NCBI GenBank assembly: GCA_031257235.1
Contig: JAIRPA010000178.1
Span: 1-16,086 of the forward strand
Reading direction: 5' to 3'
DNA: 16,086 nt
Source of the DNA: Burkholderiales bacterium
Lineage (GTDB): Bacteria; Pseudomonadota; Gammaproteobacteria; Burkholderiales; Casimicrobiaceae
Shown here: positions 7,020 through 13,938 of the stretch, one piece after another
Layout: each line of letters begins with the position of its first letter
Position numbering within the stretch: position 1 is the stretch's first letter
Program-made: the position numbers and the translations under genes
The notes under the pieces: model-generated
Databases searched by the model: none
What the model was told of the DNA's origin: nothing
The model's input: only the letters and a program-made list of their open reading frames with translations

Positions 7020-7400
7020 CACTCAAACCCTTGAAAATTCCGTTTGATTCAAACCACAAGTTTTACTTGCGTCTTCTCGTTGCCTCAGATAAAAAAACGC
7101 GGCGCCGTTCGCGCCCGATCCGAAAGCCGACTTTTTTGCCACAATTCGTAATTCTATCAACAAATTGTTTCGATCCAGCGGAAGGACATCATAAAAACTC
7201 CGAGAAACCCGCCGCAGGTAACGAAAAAAACACACAACCCGACACATTAAATCAACCGTTCGTCAGTTCACGCCCGCCTGTCAACCCAAAAAGAGCGTCT
7301 CAATGTTACAAATCGTCATATGTTTTTGGCGATTTAGCATGTTTTCAGTCGAAAGCAAGGCGATTCACCTATTTGCGGATTTTTATTCTAAAAAGAAACG
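7020..7400. other. Spacer between asd and fimV
   Basis: No convincing gene in 381 bases; the open frames here lack ribosome binding sites and similarity to anything I know. On the minus strand there is a terminator-like GC hairpin with a T7 tract (7091-7113), then two tiny stems right before the fimV ribosome binding site: CAAGT-aaa-ACTTG (7057-7069) and GTTTG-aat-CAAAC (7042-7054). A perfect TTGACA at 7280-7285 has no suitable -10 at normal spacing, so the fimV promoter is not located. Confidence 0.6.
7091..7113 (-). terminator. Terminator-like hairpin between asd and fimV
   Basis: Minus strand reads CGCG, an 8-nt loop, CGCG, directly followed by seven T residues; an overlapping alternative GGCGC / GCGCC stem is also possible. 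The stem is short but all G/C. It may end the leuCDB-asd transcript or sit in the fimV leader. Confidence 0.4.
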
Positions 7401-8516
7401 TTATACATCACGCAAGATTGCCGTGATTCTTCTCACCGGCTCCGCCGCTCCCCATAAAAGCTGATCACCGCAGGTAAACGCGCCTAAATATTGATTGCCC
7501 ATATTAAGTTTACGTAAACGCCCAACCGGAACGGTTAATGTTCCACTCACTACCGCCGGCGTTAATCCTTGGATGGAGACTTCACGATGATTCGGGATCA
7601 CCTTGACCCATTCGTTGCCCGACGCGATCACGGCTTCAATCTCAGGGATCGAGACATCGCGTGTCAATTTAATTGTCAAACCCTGCGAATGGCAACGCAT
7701 GGCTCCGACGCGCACACAAATGCCGTCCACCGGCAACGGCTGATGTTTCCGCCCCAAAATTTTGTTGGTTTCGGCTTGACCTTTCCATTCTTCGCGGCTC
7801 TGCCCGTTTTCCAACTCTTTATCGATCCAGGGAATCAGACTACCAGCAAGAGGCGCGCCAAAAAACTCAGTGGGAAACGCGGAGGAATGCAGGGTTTCGG
7901 TGACTTTTTTGTCGATTTCCAAAATGGCGGAGGAAGGATTGCGCAAGAGTTCAGCCACCGACCCGTGAACCACGCCCATTTGCGACAAAAGTTCGCGCAT
8001 GTTTTGCGCACCTGCGCCGGACGCCGATTGATAAGTCATCGACGAAATCCATTCGATCAAACCCTCGCGGAACAATCCGGCAAGCCCCATCATCATCAAA
8101 CTGACCGTACAGTTCCCGCCGATAAAATCTTTGATCCCGCCATCAATCGCCTGATCAATCACGTCACGATTGACCGGATCCAACACAATCACGGCGTGAT
8201 CTTTCATCCGCAACGAAGAGGCGGCGTCCACCCAATAACCCGACCAGCCCGACGCGCGCAAAAGCGGATACATTTCCGTGGTGTAATCGCCCCCCTGACA
8301 GGTAACGATGATGTCCATGTCCGCCAAGGTGTTCAAATCTTTGGCATCTTTGAGCGCCGGCGCGCCAAGATGCGCCACCTGTGGCGCGGCGCCGCCAATA
8401 TTAGACGTTGTAAAAAACGTGGCATTGATATTGTCAAAATCCCGTTCCGCGCGCATTCTTTCCATCAACACGGAACCCACCATTCCCCGCCAACCGACAA
8501 ACCCAACCTTTTTCAT
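7401..8516 (-). CDS. asd: Aspartate-semialdehyde dehydrogenase
   Basis: Asd reduces aspartyl-phosphate to aspartate semialdehyde with NADPH, the shared step towards lysine/diaminopimelate, threonine and methionine. I start at ATG 8514-8516 (MKKVGFVGWRGMVG), 371 residues, close to E. coli at 367; a GGGGA ribosome binding site lies 7 nt upstream and the longer frame adds only unconserved residues. The dinucleotide-binding loop GFVGWRGMVG is at the N-terminus. The active-site Cys136 is in GGNCTVSLM, and the CVRVGAMRCHSQ segment carries the substrate-binding Arg and catalytic His. It follows leuB by 40 nt and probably shares its transcript. Its product feeds DapA and then DapB, encoded at 12073-12894. 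Confidence 0.97.
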   Translation of the reverse strand: MKKVGFVGWRGMVGSVLMERMRAERDFDNINATFFTTSNIGGAAPQVAHLGAPALKDAKDLNTLADMDIIVTCQGGDYTTEMYPLLRASGWSGYWVDAASSLRMKDHAVIVLDPVNRDVIDQAIDGGIKDFIGGNCTVSLMMMGLAGLFREGLIEWISSMTYQSASGAGAQNMRELLSQMGVVHGSVAELLRNPSSAILEIDKKVTETLHSSAFPTEFFGAPLAGSLIPWIDKELENGQSREEWKGQAETNKILGRKHQPLPVDGICVRVGAMRCHSQGLTIKLTRDVSIPEIEAVIASGNEWVKVIPNHREVSIQGLTPAVVSGTLTVPVGRLRKLNMGNQYLGAFTCGDQLLWGAAEPVRRITAILRDV

Positions 8517-8556
8517 AAGCATTCCCCGACTGTTTATTGAAAGACCCAAAATAGTT

Positions 8557-9636
8557 TTAACCCATCGCGCGAACCACGGCGTCGCCCATGGCTTGGGTGC
8601 CGACTTTGGTCATCCCCGCCTGCCAAATGTCGCCCGTGCGTAGATTTTGATCTAAAACGGCAAACACCGCCCGCTCAATCCGGCGCGCCGTCTCTTCATC
8701 ATGGAAGGTATAGCGAAACATCATCGCTACCGACAAGATCATCGCCAAGGGATTGGCCACCCCTTTTCCGGCAATATCCGGCGCAGAGCCGTGACAGGGC
8801 TCATACAACCCTTTGTTTTTTTCGTCGAGAGATGCCGAAGGCAACATGCCGATCGAACCGGTCAGCATCGACGCTTCGTCGGACAAAATATCGCCGAACA
8901 TATTGCCGGTCACGATCACGTCAAACTGCTTGGGATTTCGGACGAGCTGCATCGCCGCGTTGTCCACCAACATGTGCGTTAAGGAAACATCGGGATACGC
9001 ACGCGATTCTTCGATCATCACGTCCCGCCACAACTGGGTGGTTTCCAAAACATTCATCTTATCGACCGAGCAAACCTGTCGATTTCGTTTTTGCGCGGCG
9101 GTGAACGCCACTTTGGCAATGCGTCGAATTTCGCTTTCCGAATAGATCATCGTGTTCACGCCGACCCGCTCTTTTTTGCCGTTGATGTCGCGCTCGGTAA
9201 TGCCGCGCGGTTCGCCAAAATACACGTCGCCGGTCAACTCGCGGACAATCAACAAATCCAGCCCGGCAACCAACTCCGTTTTAAGCGTGGAGGATGACGC
9301 CAATTGCGGATACACCACCGCGGGACGCAGGTTTGCAAACAAACCCAAATCTTTTCGTATGCCTAAAAGCCCGCGTTCAGGGCGTTTTTCACGCGGCAAA
9401 ACGTCCCATTTGGGTCCGCCGACCGCCGCCAACAAAACCGCGTCTGCGGCTTGCGCCAAACGACGCGTGGGTTCAGGATAGGGTTGCCCCGTTTGATCGA
9501 CCGCGATTCCGCCTAAAAGCGCGGGCTCCGTTTCGATCGCCGCCCCTTCTTGGCGCAATACCTCCAAAACTTTCCCGGCTTCCGCCATGATTTCAGGACC
9601 AATCCCGTCCCCCGCAAGCAATACGATTTTTTTCAT
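8557..9636 (-). CDS. leuB: 3-isopropylmalate dehydrogenase
   Basis: LeuB oxidatively decarboxylates 3-isopropylmalate to the leucine keto-acid precursor, using NAD and a divalent metal. The 359-residue product has the family's usual length and landmarks: LLAGDGIGPEI at the start, AVGGPKWD, LRPAVVYP, the substrate loop RELTGDVYFGEPRG, the VDNAAMQLVRNP metal/substrate segment, GDILSDEASML and CHGSAPDIAGKGVANP. The ATG at 9634-9636 has AAGGAG 7 nt upstream. It is third in leuC-leuD-leuB-asd, 84 nt after leuD and 40 nt before asd. Confidence 0.98.
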   Translation of the reverse strand: MKKIVLLAGDGIGPEIMAEAGKVLEVLRQEGAAIETEPALLGGIAVDQTGQPYPEPTRRLAQAADAVLLAAVGGPKWDVLPREKRPERGLLGIRKDLGLFANLRPAVVYPQLASSSTLKTELVAGLDLLIVRELTGDVYFGEPRGITERDINGKKERVGVNTMIYSESEIRRIAKVAFTAAQKRNRQVCSVDKMNVLETTQLWRDVMIEESRAYPDVSLTHMLVDNAAMQLVRNPKQFDVIVTGNMFGDILSDEASMLTGSIGMLPSASLDEKNKGLYEPCHGSAPDIAGKGVANPLAMILSVAMMFRYTFHDEETARRIERAVFAVLDQNLRTGDIWQAGMTKVGTQAMGDAVVRAMG

Positions 9637-9720
9637 GAGTTCTCCTTGACCGTTTTATTCAAAACCTCATTTAAGACTATTTCAAACCTTCTCATAGGGC
9701 ACACCGCGTGGCTTTTCCTG

Positions 9721-10353
9721 TCATAACCACGGCGATTGAGTAAGATGCCGCGCCTCAAACGCGCGGATTTCGCTTGCATGCGCAAGCGTCAAGCCGATTT
9801 CATCCAAACCGTTGATCAGGCAATGTTTGCGATGCGCGGTGATTTCAAACGGGAACGCCACACCGGCGGGCGTGACGACTTTTTGCGCCGGAAGATCAAC
9901 CGTTAATTGATACCCTTCCGTGGCTGTTGTTTCACGAAACAATTGATCCACCGTTTCCTCGGACAACACGATCGGCAACAGCCCGTTTTTAAAGCAGTTA
10001 TTAAAAAAGATGTCCGCAAACGAAGGGGCGATGACAACGCGAAACCCGTACCCGTCCAGCGCCCAAGGCGCGTGTTCGCGGGAAGACCCACACCCGAAAT
10101 TGCGACGCGCCAGCAAAATCGACGCGCCGGCGTAGCGAGGTTGATTCAATACAAAATCCGCGTTAATGGGACGCTGACTGCAATCTTTTCCCGGCTCGCC
10201 GTAATCTAAATAGCGCCATTCGTCAAAAAGATTGGGACCAAACCCCGTTCTTTGAATCGACTTTAAAAATTGCTTTGGGATGATCGCGTCCGTATCCACA
10301 TTAGCGCGATCCAACGGACACACCAAACCTTGATAAATTGTCAATGCTTTCAT
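9721..10353 (-). CDS. leuD: 3-isopropylmalate dehydratase small subunit
   Basis: LeuD pairs with LeuC to isomerise 2-isopropylmalate to 3-isopropylmalate. The 210-residue product shows the swivelling-domain signatures: CPLDRANVDTDAIIPKQFLK near the N-terminus, then NFGCGSSREHAPWAL, the substrate-binding loop. The ATG at 10351-10353 follows an AAGGCGAG ribosome binding site. It begins 29 nt after the leuC stop. The small entericidin-like gene that some betaproteobacteria have between leuC and leuD is absent here. Confidence 0.97.
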   Translation of the reverse strand: MKALTIYQGLVCPLDRANVDTDAIIPKQFLKSIQRTGFGPNLFDEWRYLDYGEPGKDCSQRPINADFVLNQPRYAGASILLARRNFGCGSSREHAPWALDGYGFRVVIAPSFADIFFNNCFKNGLLPIVLSEETVDQLFRETTATEGYQLTVDLPAQKVVTPAGVAFPFEITAHRKHCLINGLDEIGLTLAHASEIRAFEARHLTQSPWL

Positions 10354-10382
10354 TTCATTCTCGCCTTACAAAGCCAACCTTC

Positions 10383-11789
10383 TTACACCGATACAAACTT
10401 GCCTGCGATGGCTGCCGCCGCCGCCATGGCCGGACTGACCAAATGCGTTCTGCCCCCCTGCCCTTGCCGTCCTTCAAAGTTTCGATTCGACGTAGAGGCG
10501 CAACGCTCGCCGGGGTTTAATCGGTCTGCGTTCATGCCCAGACACATGGAACATCCGGGTTCGCGCCACAAAAAGCCCGCCTCCGTAAAGATTTTGTCCA
10601 AGCCTTCTTTTTCGGCTTGGGCTTTGACCCACCCTGATCCGGGCACCACCAACACGCGATTCACGTTTGCCGCTTTCTTTTTGCCGCGCGCCACAGCGGC
10701 GGCCGCGCGTAAATCTTCGATCCTGCCGTTGGTGCATGAGCCAATGAACACCACATCCACGGGAATGGCGGTCATCGCCGTGCCGGGAGGTAAACCCATA
10801 TATTTAAGAGCGCGTTCGATGTTTTCGCGTTTGACGGGGTCGGACTCTTTTTGGGGATCGGGCACGACGCCGTTGATGTCCGTCACCATTTCAGGCGACG
10901 TTCCCCACGTGACTTGCGGCAAAATCGCCGAGGCATTGACGGTGACTTCCGCGTCAAACACGGCATCAGGATCAGTCACCAAGGTTTTCCAATAAGAAAC
11001 CGCGCGATCCCACTCTTTGCCTTTGGGCGCGAATGTCCGATCTTTTAAATAGGCAAGGGTGGACTCATCCACCGCCACCAAGCCCGACCGCGCGCCGGCT
11101 TCGATGGCCATGTTACAAAGCGTCATCCGACCTTCTATCGACAACGCGCGAACCGCCTCGCCCGCAAATTCAATCGCGTATCCGGTGCCGCCGGCCGTGC
11201 CGATTTGACCAATCAACGCCAACGCCAAATCTTTGGCAAAAACCCCTTTTCTGACGCTTCCCGAAAAAGTCACGCGCATGGTTTTGGATTTTTTGGCCAT
11301 CAAACACTGCGTTGCCATCACATGCTCCACTTCGGAAGTGCCGATGCCGTGCGCCAAACAAGCCAACGCGCCGTGCGTGGAGGTGTGGGAATCGCCGCAC
11401 ACAACCGTCATTCCGGGTAAGGTGGCGCCGTGTTCGGGACCAACCACATGGACAATCCCCTGCCTTTTATCCGTAAAAGGAAAATACGAAAGCGCGCCGA
11501 ATGCGCGGATGTTTTTGTCCAACGTTTCGATTTGCGTGCGGGACACGGGATCGGTGACACCGGCCAAACCGGCTTCCCAATTTTCGGTGGGTGTGTTGTG
11601 ATCGGCAGTCGCGACAATTGAATTTGCGCGCCACAAAGAACGACTTGCCAAACGTAAGCCTTCAAACGCCTGCGGGCTGGTGACTTCGTGTACCAAATGA
11701 CGGTCGATGTACAAAAGCGTGGTGCCGTCCTCCTGCTCTCTGACGACGTGGGCTTGCCATAATTTATCGTATAAGGTCTGTGCTGCCAT
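10383..11789 (-). CDS. leuC: 3-isopropylmalate dehydratase large subunit
   Basis: LeuC carries the [4Fe-4S] cluster of isopropylmalate isomerase, the second step of leucine synthesis. I start at ATG 11787-11789 (MAAQTLYDKLW), giving 468 residues (E. coli 466); the frame runs on to 11903, but the 38 extra residues do not resemble the family. Landmarks are GDSHTSTHGA, the first cluster cysteine in FIGSCTNGR and the other two in CSMCLGMNAD. No Shine-Dalgarno sequence precedes the start, unlike leuB, asd or fimV. Instead there are repeated GCGTAAG motifs able to pair with the sequence just before the start, so translation may depend on leader structure. Confidence 0.97.
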   Translation of the reverse strand: MAAQTLYDKLWQAHVVREQEDGTTLLYIDRHLVHEVTSPQAFEGLRLASRSLWRANSIVATADHNTPTENWEAGLAGVTDPVSRTQIETLDKNIRAFGALSYFPFTDKRQGIVHVVGPEHGATLPGMTVVCGDSHTSTHGALACLAHGIGTSEVEHVMATQCLMAKKSKTMRVTFSGSVRKGVFAKDLALALIGQIGTAGGTGYAIEFAGEAVRALSIEGRMTLCNMAIEAGARSGLVAVDESTLAYLKDRTFAPKGKEWDRAVSYWKTLVTDPDAVFDAEVTVNASAILPQVTWGTSPEMVTDINGVVPDPQKESDPVKRENIERALKYMGLPPGTAMTAIPVDVVFIGSCTNGRIEDLRAAAAVARGKKKAANVNRVLVVPGSGWVKAQAEKEGLDKIFTEAGFLWREPGCSMCLGMNADRLNPGERCASTSNRNFEGRQGQGGRTHLVSPAMAAAAAIAGKFVSV

Positions 11790-11803
11790 AGATGAGTTCG
11801 TGA

Positions 11804-11858
11804 GTAAGTTTTTTAAACGTGAATTTGGGAGCTTACGCCAACTTACGCAACGAATCAA
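11804..11858 (-). promoter_or_regulatory. leuC proximal leader: possible promoter and alternative stem
   Basis: Minus-strand TTGATT (11853-11858) and TAAGCT (11830-11835), 17 bp apart, form a modest promoter candidate. The same stretch has two direct copies of GCGTAAG, and the CTTAC at 11804-11808 just ahead of leuC can pair with either; with the distal copy the match is 7 bp (GTAAGTT at 11840-11846 with AACTTAC at 11804-11810). Promoter and structure readings compete, and neither is proven. Confidence 0.3.
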
Positions 11859-11944
11859 ATTGATAAGCGTGTTGGGAGGATTGCAAAAACTTCGCGCCCA
11901 CACGCAAAAAAGACAAGGATCAAATTGAGTTCGGCAAAAAGCAT
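11855..11944 (-). CDS. Possible small Leu-rich ORF upstream of leuC (29 codons)
   Basis: ATG at 11942-11944 runs 29 codons to TGA at 11855-11857, ending about 65 nt before leuC. The peptide begins MLFAELNLILVFF and has six Leu, three Ile and two Val among 29 residues, with Leu clustered near the start (CTT, CTC, TTG, CTT). Leucine operons of enterobacteria use a Leu-rich leader peptide for attenuation, which is why this is listed. Against it: no ribosome binding site, Leu codons not consecutive, no clear terminator between it and leuC, and a candidate promoter inside it. It may be a chance frame in T-rich DNA. Confidence 0.2.
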   Translation of the reverse strand: MLFAELNLILVFFACGREVFAILPTRLSI

Positions 11945-11993
11945 TTCAGGGATCAGATGTCAGGAATCAGGAATCCACGCCGCCGTTCCCGCA

Positions 11994-12023
11994 AAAAATC
12001 GTCGGGGTCCCCCCGCGATTTTT
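11994..12023 (-). terminator. Intrinsic terminator downstream of dapB
   Basis: AAAAATCG (11994-12001) pairs with CGATTTTT (12016-12023), and inside it CGGGG pairs with CCCCG around a 3-nt loop with one bulged T: 13 bp in all. On the minus strand the 3' arm runs into six T residues. It lies about 50 nt after dapB and would insulate leuC from dapB. Confidence 0.85.
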
Positions 12024-12037
12024 GGGTAATGATTACA

Positions 12038-12065
12038 GCCCAAAAGTAGGGGTTTACTTTTGGGC
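12038..12065. repeat. Perfect 11-bp hairpin between dapB and its terminator
   Basis: GCCCAAAAGTA (12038-12048) and TACTTTTGGGC (12055-12065) pair perfectly around a 6-nt loop. The stem starts 7 bases after the dapB stop codon. As minus-strand RNA its 3' arm (UUUUGGG) can instead pair with the CCCAAAA at the foot of the next terminator (12020-12026), giving mutually exclusive folds. Confidence 0.75.
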
Positions 12066-12072
12066 GAACCCA

Positions 12073-12894
12073 TCAAAACAGCACGTCTTCCATGGAATAG
12101 ATGCCCGGTTTGTTTTCGGCGCGGCGTTGGGCGACAAACGCCGCCGCCAAAAGCGCGCCCGCGCCGAAATTTTTGCGCGAAGAGGCGCGATGAGAAAGCT
12201 CGATTCTTTCACCCTCCCCGCAAAACATCACGGTGTGATCCCCGACCACGTCGCCGCCGCGCAAGGTGGCAAACCCGATCGTGCCGGCAGGGCGTTCGCC
12301 GATAATCCCTTCGCGCGTAAAAACGGCTTTTTCTTTGAGCGCAACCCCCACGCCTTTGGCGGCGGCTTCGCCCAATAAAAGGGAAGTCCCGGAAGGCGCG
12401 TCCACCTTGTGCTTGTGGTGCATCTCGACAATTTCAATGTCGTAACCGCGCAATTTTTGCGCCGCCGTTTCGATCAACTGTTTTAAAACGGTGACGCCCA
12501 CACTCATGTTGGACGCCCAGACAATCGGGATTTTTTTGCCGAACGCCGACAACGCGCGTTTTTCTTCGTCTTTAAACCCTGTGGTGCCGATCACCATCGC
12601 GCAACCGACCTCCCCGCAGACTTTTGCATGCGCCAGCGTGCCGGCAGGGCGCGTGAAGTCGATGAAGACATCCGACGCGCGCACCGCTTTTTCGATGTCG
12701 TCAGACACCGTGACACCGGTTGTTTTGCCGAGGAAAGCCCCCGCCTCTCGCCCGATGGAGGGATTACCCTTTTGTTCCAAAGCCGCCGTCAAAAGCATGG
12801 TGGGCGAAGCCGTCACCATGTCGATTAAGGTCTGCCCCATTCTTCCGGACGCTCCGGCAATCGCCACGCGCACCCTTGGATTATCCGCCGCCAT
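12073..12894 (-). CDS. dapB: 4-hydroxy-tetrahydrodipicolinate reductase
   Basis: DapB uses NAD(P)H to reduce the dihydrodipicolinate precursor on the path to diaminopimelate and lysine, so it serves peptidoglycan as well as protein synthesis. The 273 residues equal the E. coli length. The dinucleotide fold starts AIAGASGRMG (11-20); the catalytic and substrate loop is HHKHKVDAPSGT (159-170). The ATG overlaps the bamE stop by one base (TAATG), and GGGAG inside the end of bamE provides the ribosome binding site, so the two are translationally coupled. Asd at 7401-8516 acts two steps earlier. Confidence 0.98.
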   Translation of the reverse strand: MAADNPRVRVAIAGASGRMGQTLIDMVTASPTMLLTAALEQKGNPSIGREAGAFLGKTTGVTVSDDIEKAVRASDVFIDFTRPAGTLAHAKVCGEVGCAMVIGTTGFKDEEKRALSAFGKKIPIVWASNMSVGVTVLKQLIETAAQKLRGYDIEIVEMHHKHKVDAPSGTSLLLGEAAAKGVGVALKEKAVFTREGIIGERPAGTIGFATLRGGDVVGDHTVMFCGEGERIELSHRASSRKNFGAGALLAAAFVAQRRAENKPGIYSMEDVLF

Positions 12895-13385
12895 TATTCG
12901 TCTCCCGAAAAAAGATCAAAAAGCCATGCAAAAAAACCTCTATCGTTGGCAGAAGGATCGTTGGGCAGGGCGCGCGCCGCGGCAATTCGGTTCAATTCGA
13001 CTTCGGAGACCGGCATTTTGTCCCCCTCCCATTTACTCAAAAGGTCTTTTTCAAAGAAAACGACAAACTTGCGGCTTTCGATTTCCCTGCCGTTTTTGGT
13101 GTAGGAATAGATGTAATCCCAGCGATCGGGATGAAAAGCATCATCCAAAAGCGGGGTGCCCAAAATGGCGCGAACCTGTTGGCGGGTCTGCCCCTCTTTT
13201 AAGCGGTTGATCATATCTTCGGTGAGAAAATTACCCTGATTGATGTCAGGTTTATACGCGCCAAACTGTTGGATATTCGGAAGATAGGTGCTCACGGCAG
13301 AGCATCCCGAAACCGCCAGAACCCATGCCGCCACCCAAAAAACCGTGATTTTTCGCGCGGGAGATAAAAATTTAATTCGTTGCAT
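12894..13385 (-). CDS. bamE: Outer membrane protein assembly factor BamE (SmpA/OmlA lipoprotein)
   Basis: BamE is a small outer-membrane lipoprotein that stabilises the BamA-BamD machinery inserting beta-barrel proteins. The 163-residue product has a lipoprotein signal peptide with lipobox VSGC (Cys28), then the SmpA/OmlA core: NRLKEGQTRQQVRAILGTPL followed by DRWDYIYSY and a strand-rich segment (RKFVVFFEKD). The ATG at 13383-13385 is the only sensible start; the ribosome binding site is weak. It shares a divergent promoter region with fur, an arrangement widespread in betaproteobacteria, and overlaps dapB. Confidence 0.95.
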   Translation of the reverse strand: MQRIKFLSPARKITVFWVAAWVLAVSGCSAVSTYLPNIQQFGAYKPDINQGNFLTEDMINRLKEGQTRQQVRAILGTPLLDDAFHPDRWDYIYSYTKNGREIESRKFVVFFEKDLLSKWEGDKMPVSEVELNRIAAARALPNDPSANDRGFFAWLFDLFSGDE

Positions 13386-13411
13386 GATAGGAAATCGAGT
13401 TAAGAGTCGCT

Positions 13412-13440
13412 ATTATAGGCAAATTCCGCAACCCTTTGAA
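13412..13440 (-). promoter_or_regulatory. bamE-dapB promoter, overlapping a possible fur -10
   Basis: Minus strand carries a perfect -10 TATAAT (13412-13417) and, 17 bp upstream, TTCAAA (13435-13440, 4 of 6). Transcription would start about 20 nt before bamE. The plus strand reads TATTAT over nearly the same bases (13411-13416), 5 of 6 for a -10 facing fur, though with no good -35. No recognisable Fur box is present. Confidence 0.6.
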
Positions 13441-13456
13441 CGAACCTTTGAACGAA
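13433..13456. repeat. Perfect 12-bp tandem duplication before fur
   Basis: CCTTTGAACGAA occurs twice head to tail (13433-13444 and 13445-13456), ending 12 bases before the fur ATG. The left copy also overlaps the -35 region of the bamE promoter. Confidence 0.9.
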
Positions 13457-13468
13457 CACGGGACAACG

Positions 13469-13927
13469 ATGACACTTACACCTCAAAATCTCCAAAGCAA
13501 GGGCTTAAAAGCGACCTTGCCTCGCTTGAAAATCATCCGTATTTTTGAAACGGCGCAAGAGAGGCATTTGTCTGCGGAAGATATTTACCGTGTTCTGGCG
13601 GCAGAAAATTCCGACATCGGGTTGGCGACGGTTTATCGCGCGTTGACCCAATTTTCGCAGACGGGATTACTGTTGCGGCATCATTTTGAAGGGGACAAAG
13701 CCGTGTACGAATTGAATCGCGGGCATCATCACGATCACATCGTTTGCGTTCATTGCGGGCGCATCGCGGAATTTTTTGACCCTGAAATCGAAAAGCGTCA
13801 AAGCCACATCGCCGAGCGTGAAGGTTTTACGATTGTCGATCACGCTTTAACGCTCTACGGATGTTGCTTAACCGGCGATTGCGTCAAAGAGCGCGCGAGT
13901 GAATCGGAAAAAACGAGCGAAGGATAG
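13469..13927 (+). CDS. fur: Ferric uptake regulator Fur
   Basis: Fur is the iron-sensing DNA-binding repressor of iron uptake and storage genes. I start at ATG 13469 (MTLTPQNLQSKGLKATLPR), preceded by GGGA at 5 nt; a TTG at 13436 extends the frame by 11 unconserved residues encoded by the tandem repeat. The 152 residues include the winged-helix recognition segment LATVYRALTQF, the metal motif GHHHDH (85-90), and the structural-zinc cysteines Cys93/Cys96 (CVHC) and Cys133/Cys138, at the same numbers as in E. coli Fur. Residue 132 is Cys where E. coli has His, making a CC pair. It is followed by a TPR gene 11 nt on. Confidence 0.97.
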   Translation: MTLTPQNLQSKGLKATLPRLKIIRIFETAQERHLSAEDIYRVLAAENSDIGLATVYRALTQFSQTGLLLRHHFEGDKAVYELNRGHHHDHIVCVHCGRIAEFFDPEIEKRQSHIAEREGFTIVDHALTLYGCCLTGDCVKERASESEKTSEG

Positions 13928-13938
13928 ATCAGGGGGTC

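Larger units (their letters stand above)
11790..12072. other. Spacer between dapB and leuC
   Basis: This 283-base spacer contains, in minus-strand order, an 11-bp perfect hairpin (12038-12065), a strong terminator (11994-12023), short imperfect direct repeats of the TCAGGAATC type (11946-11974), the Leu-rich mini-ORF, and the leuC proximal leader. No larger gene is supported. Confidence 0.65.

Noticed and set aside
7023..7247. 74-codon minus-strand frame between asd and fimV
   Set aside because: It has no ATG, no ribosome binding site and no recognisable similarity, and runs through the hairpin cluster into the fimV start.
7280..7285. Perfect TTGACA on the minus strand upstream of fimV
   Set aside because: No acceptable -10 lies 16-18 bp downstream; the nearest A/T-rich hexamer is about 27 bp away.
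7569..8540. Long plus-strand frame (323 codons) opposite asd
   Set aside because: Antisense to a fully conserved asd; His/Arg-rich composition is typical of a reverse-strand shadow.
11790..11903. N-terminal extension of LeuC by 38 residues
   Set aside because: The extra residues are not family-like and cover the candidate promoter and repeat region; the MAAQTLYDKLW start is standard.
13436..13468. TTG start extending Fur by 11 residues
   Set aside because: The extension is encoded by the 12-bp tandem repeat, is not part of the Fur family N-terminus, and the ATG at 13469 numbers the zinc cysteines exactly as in E. coli.
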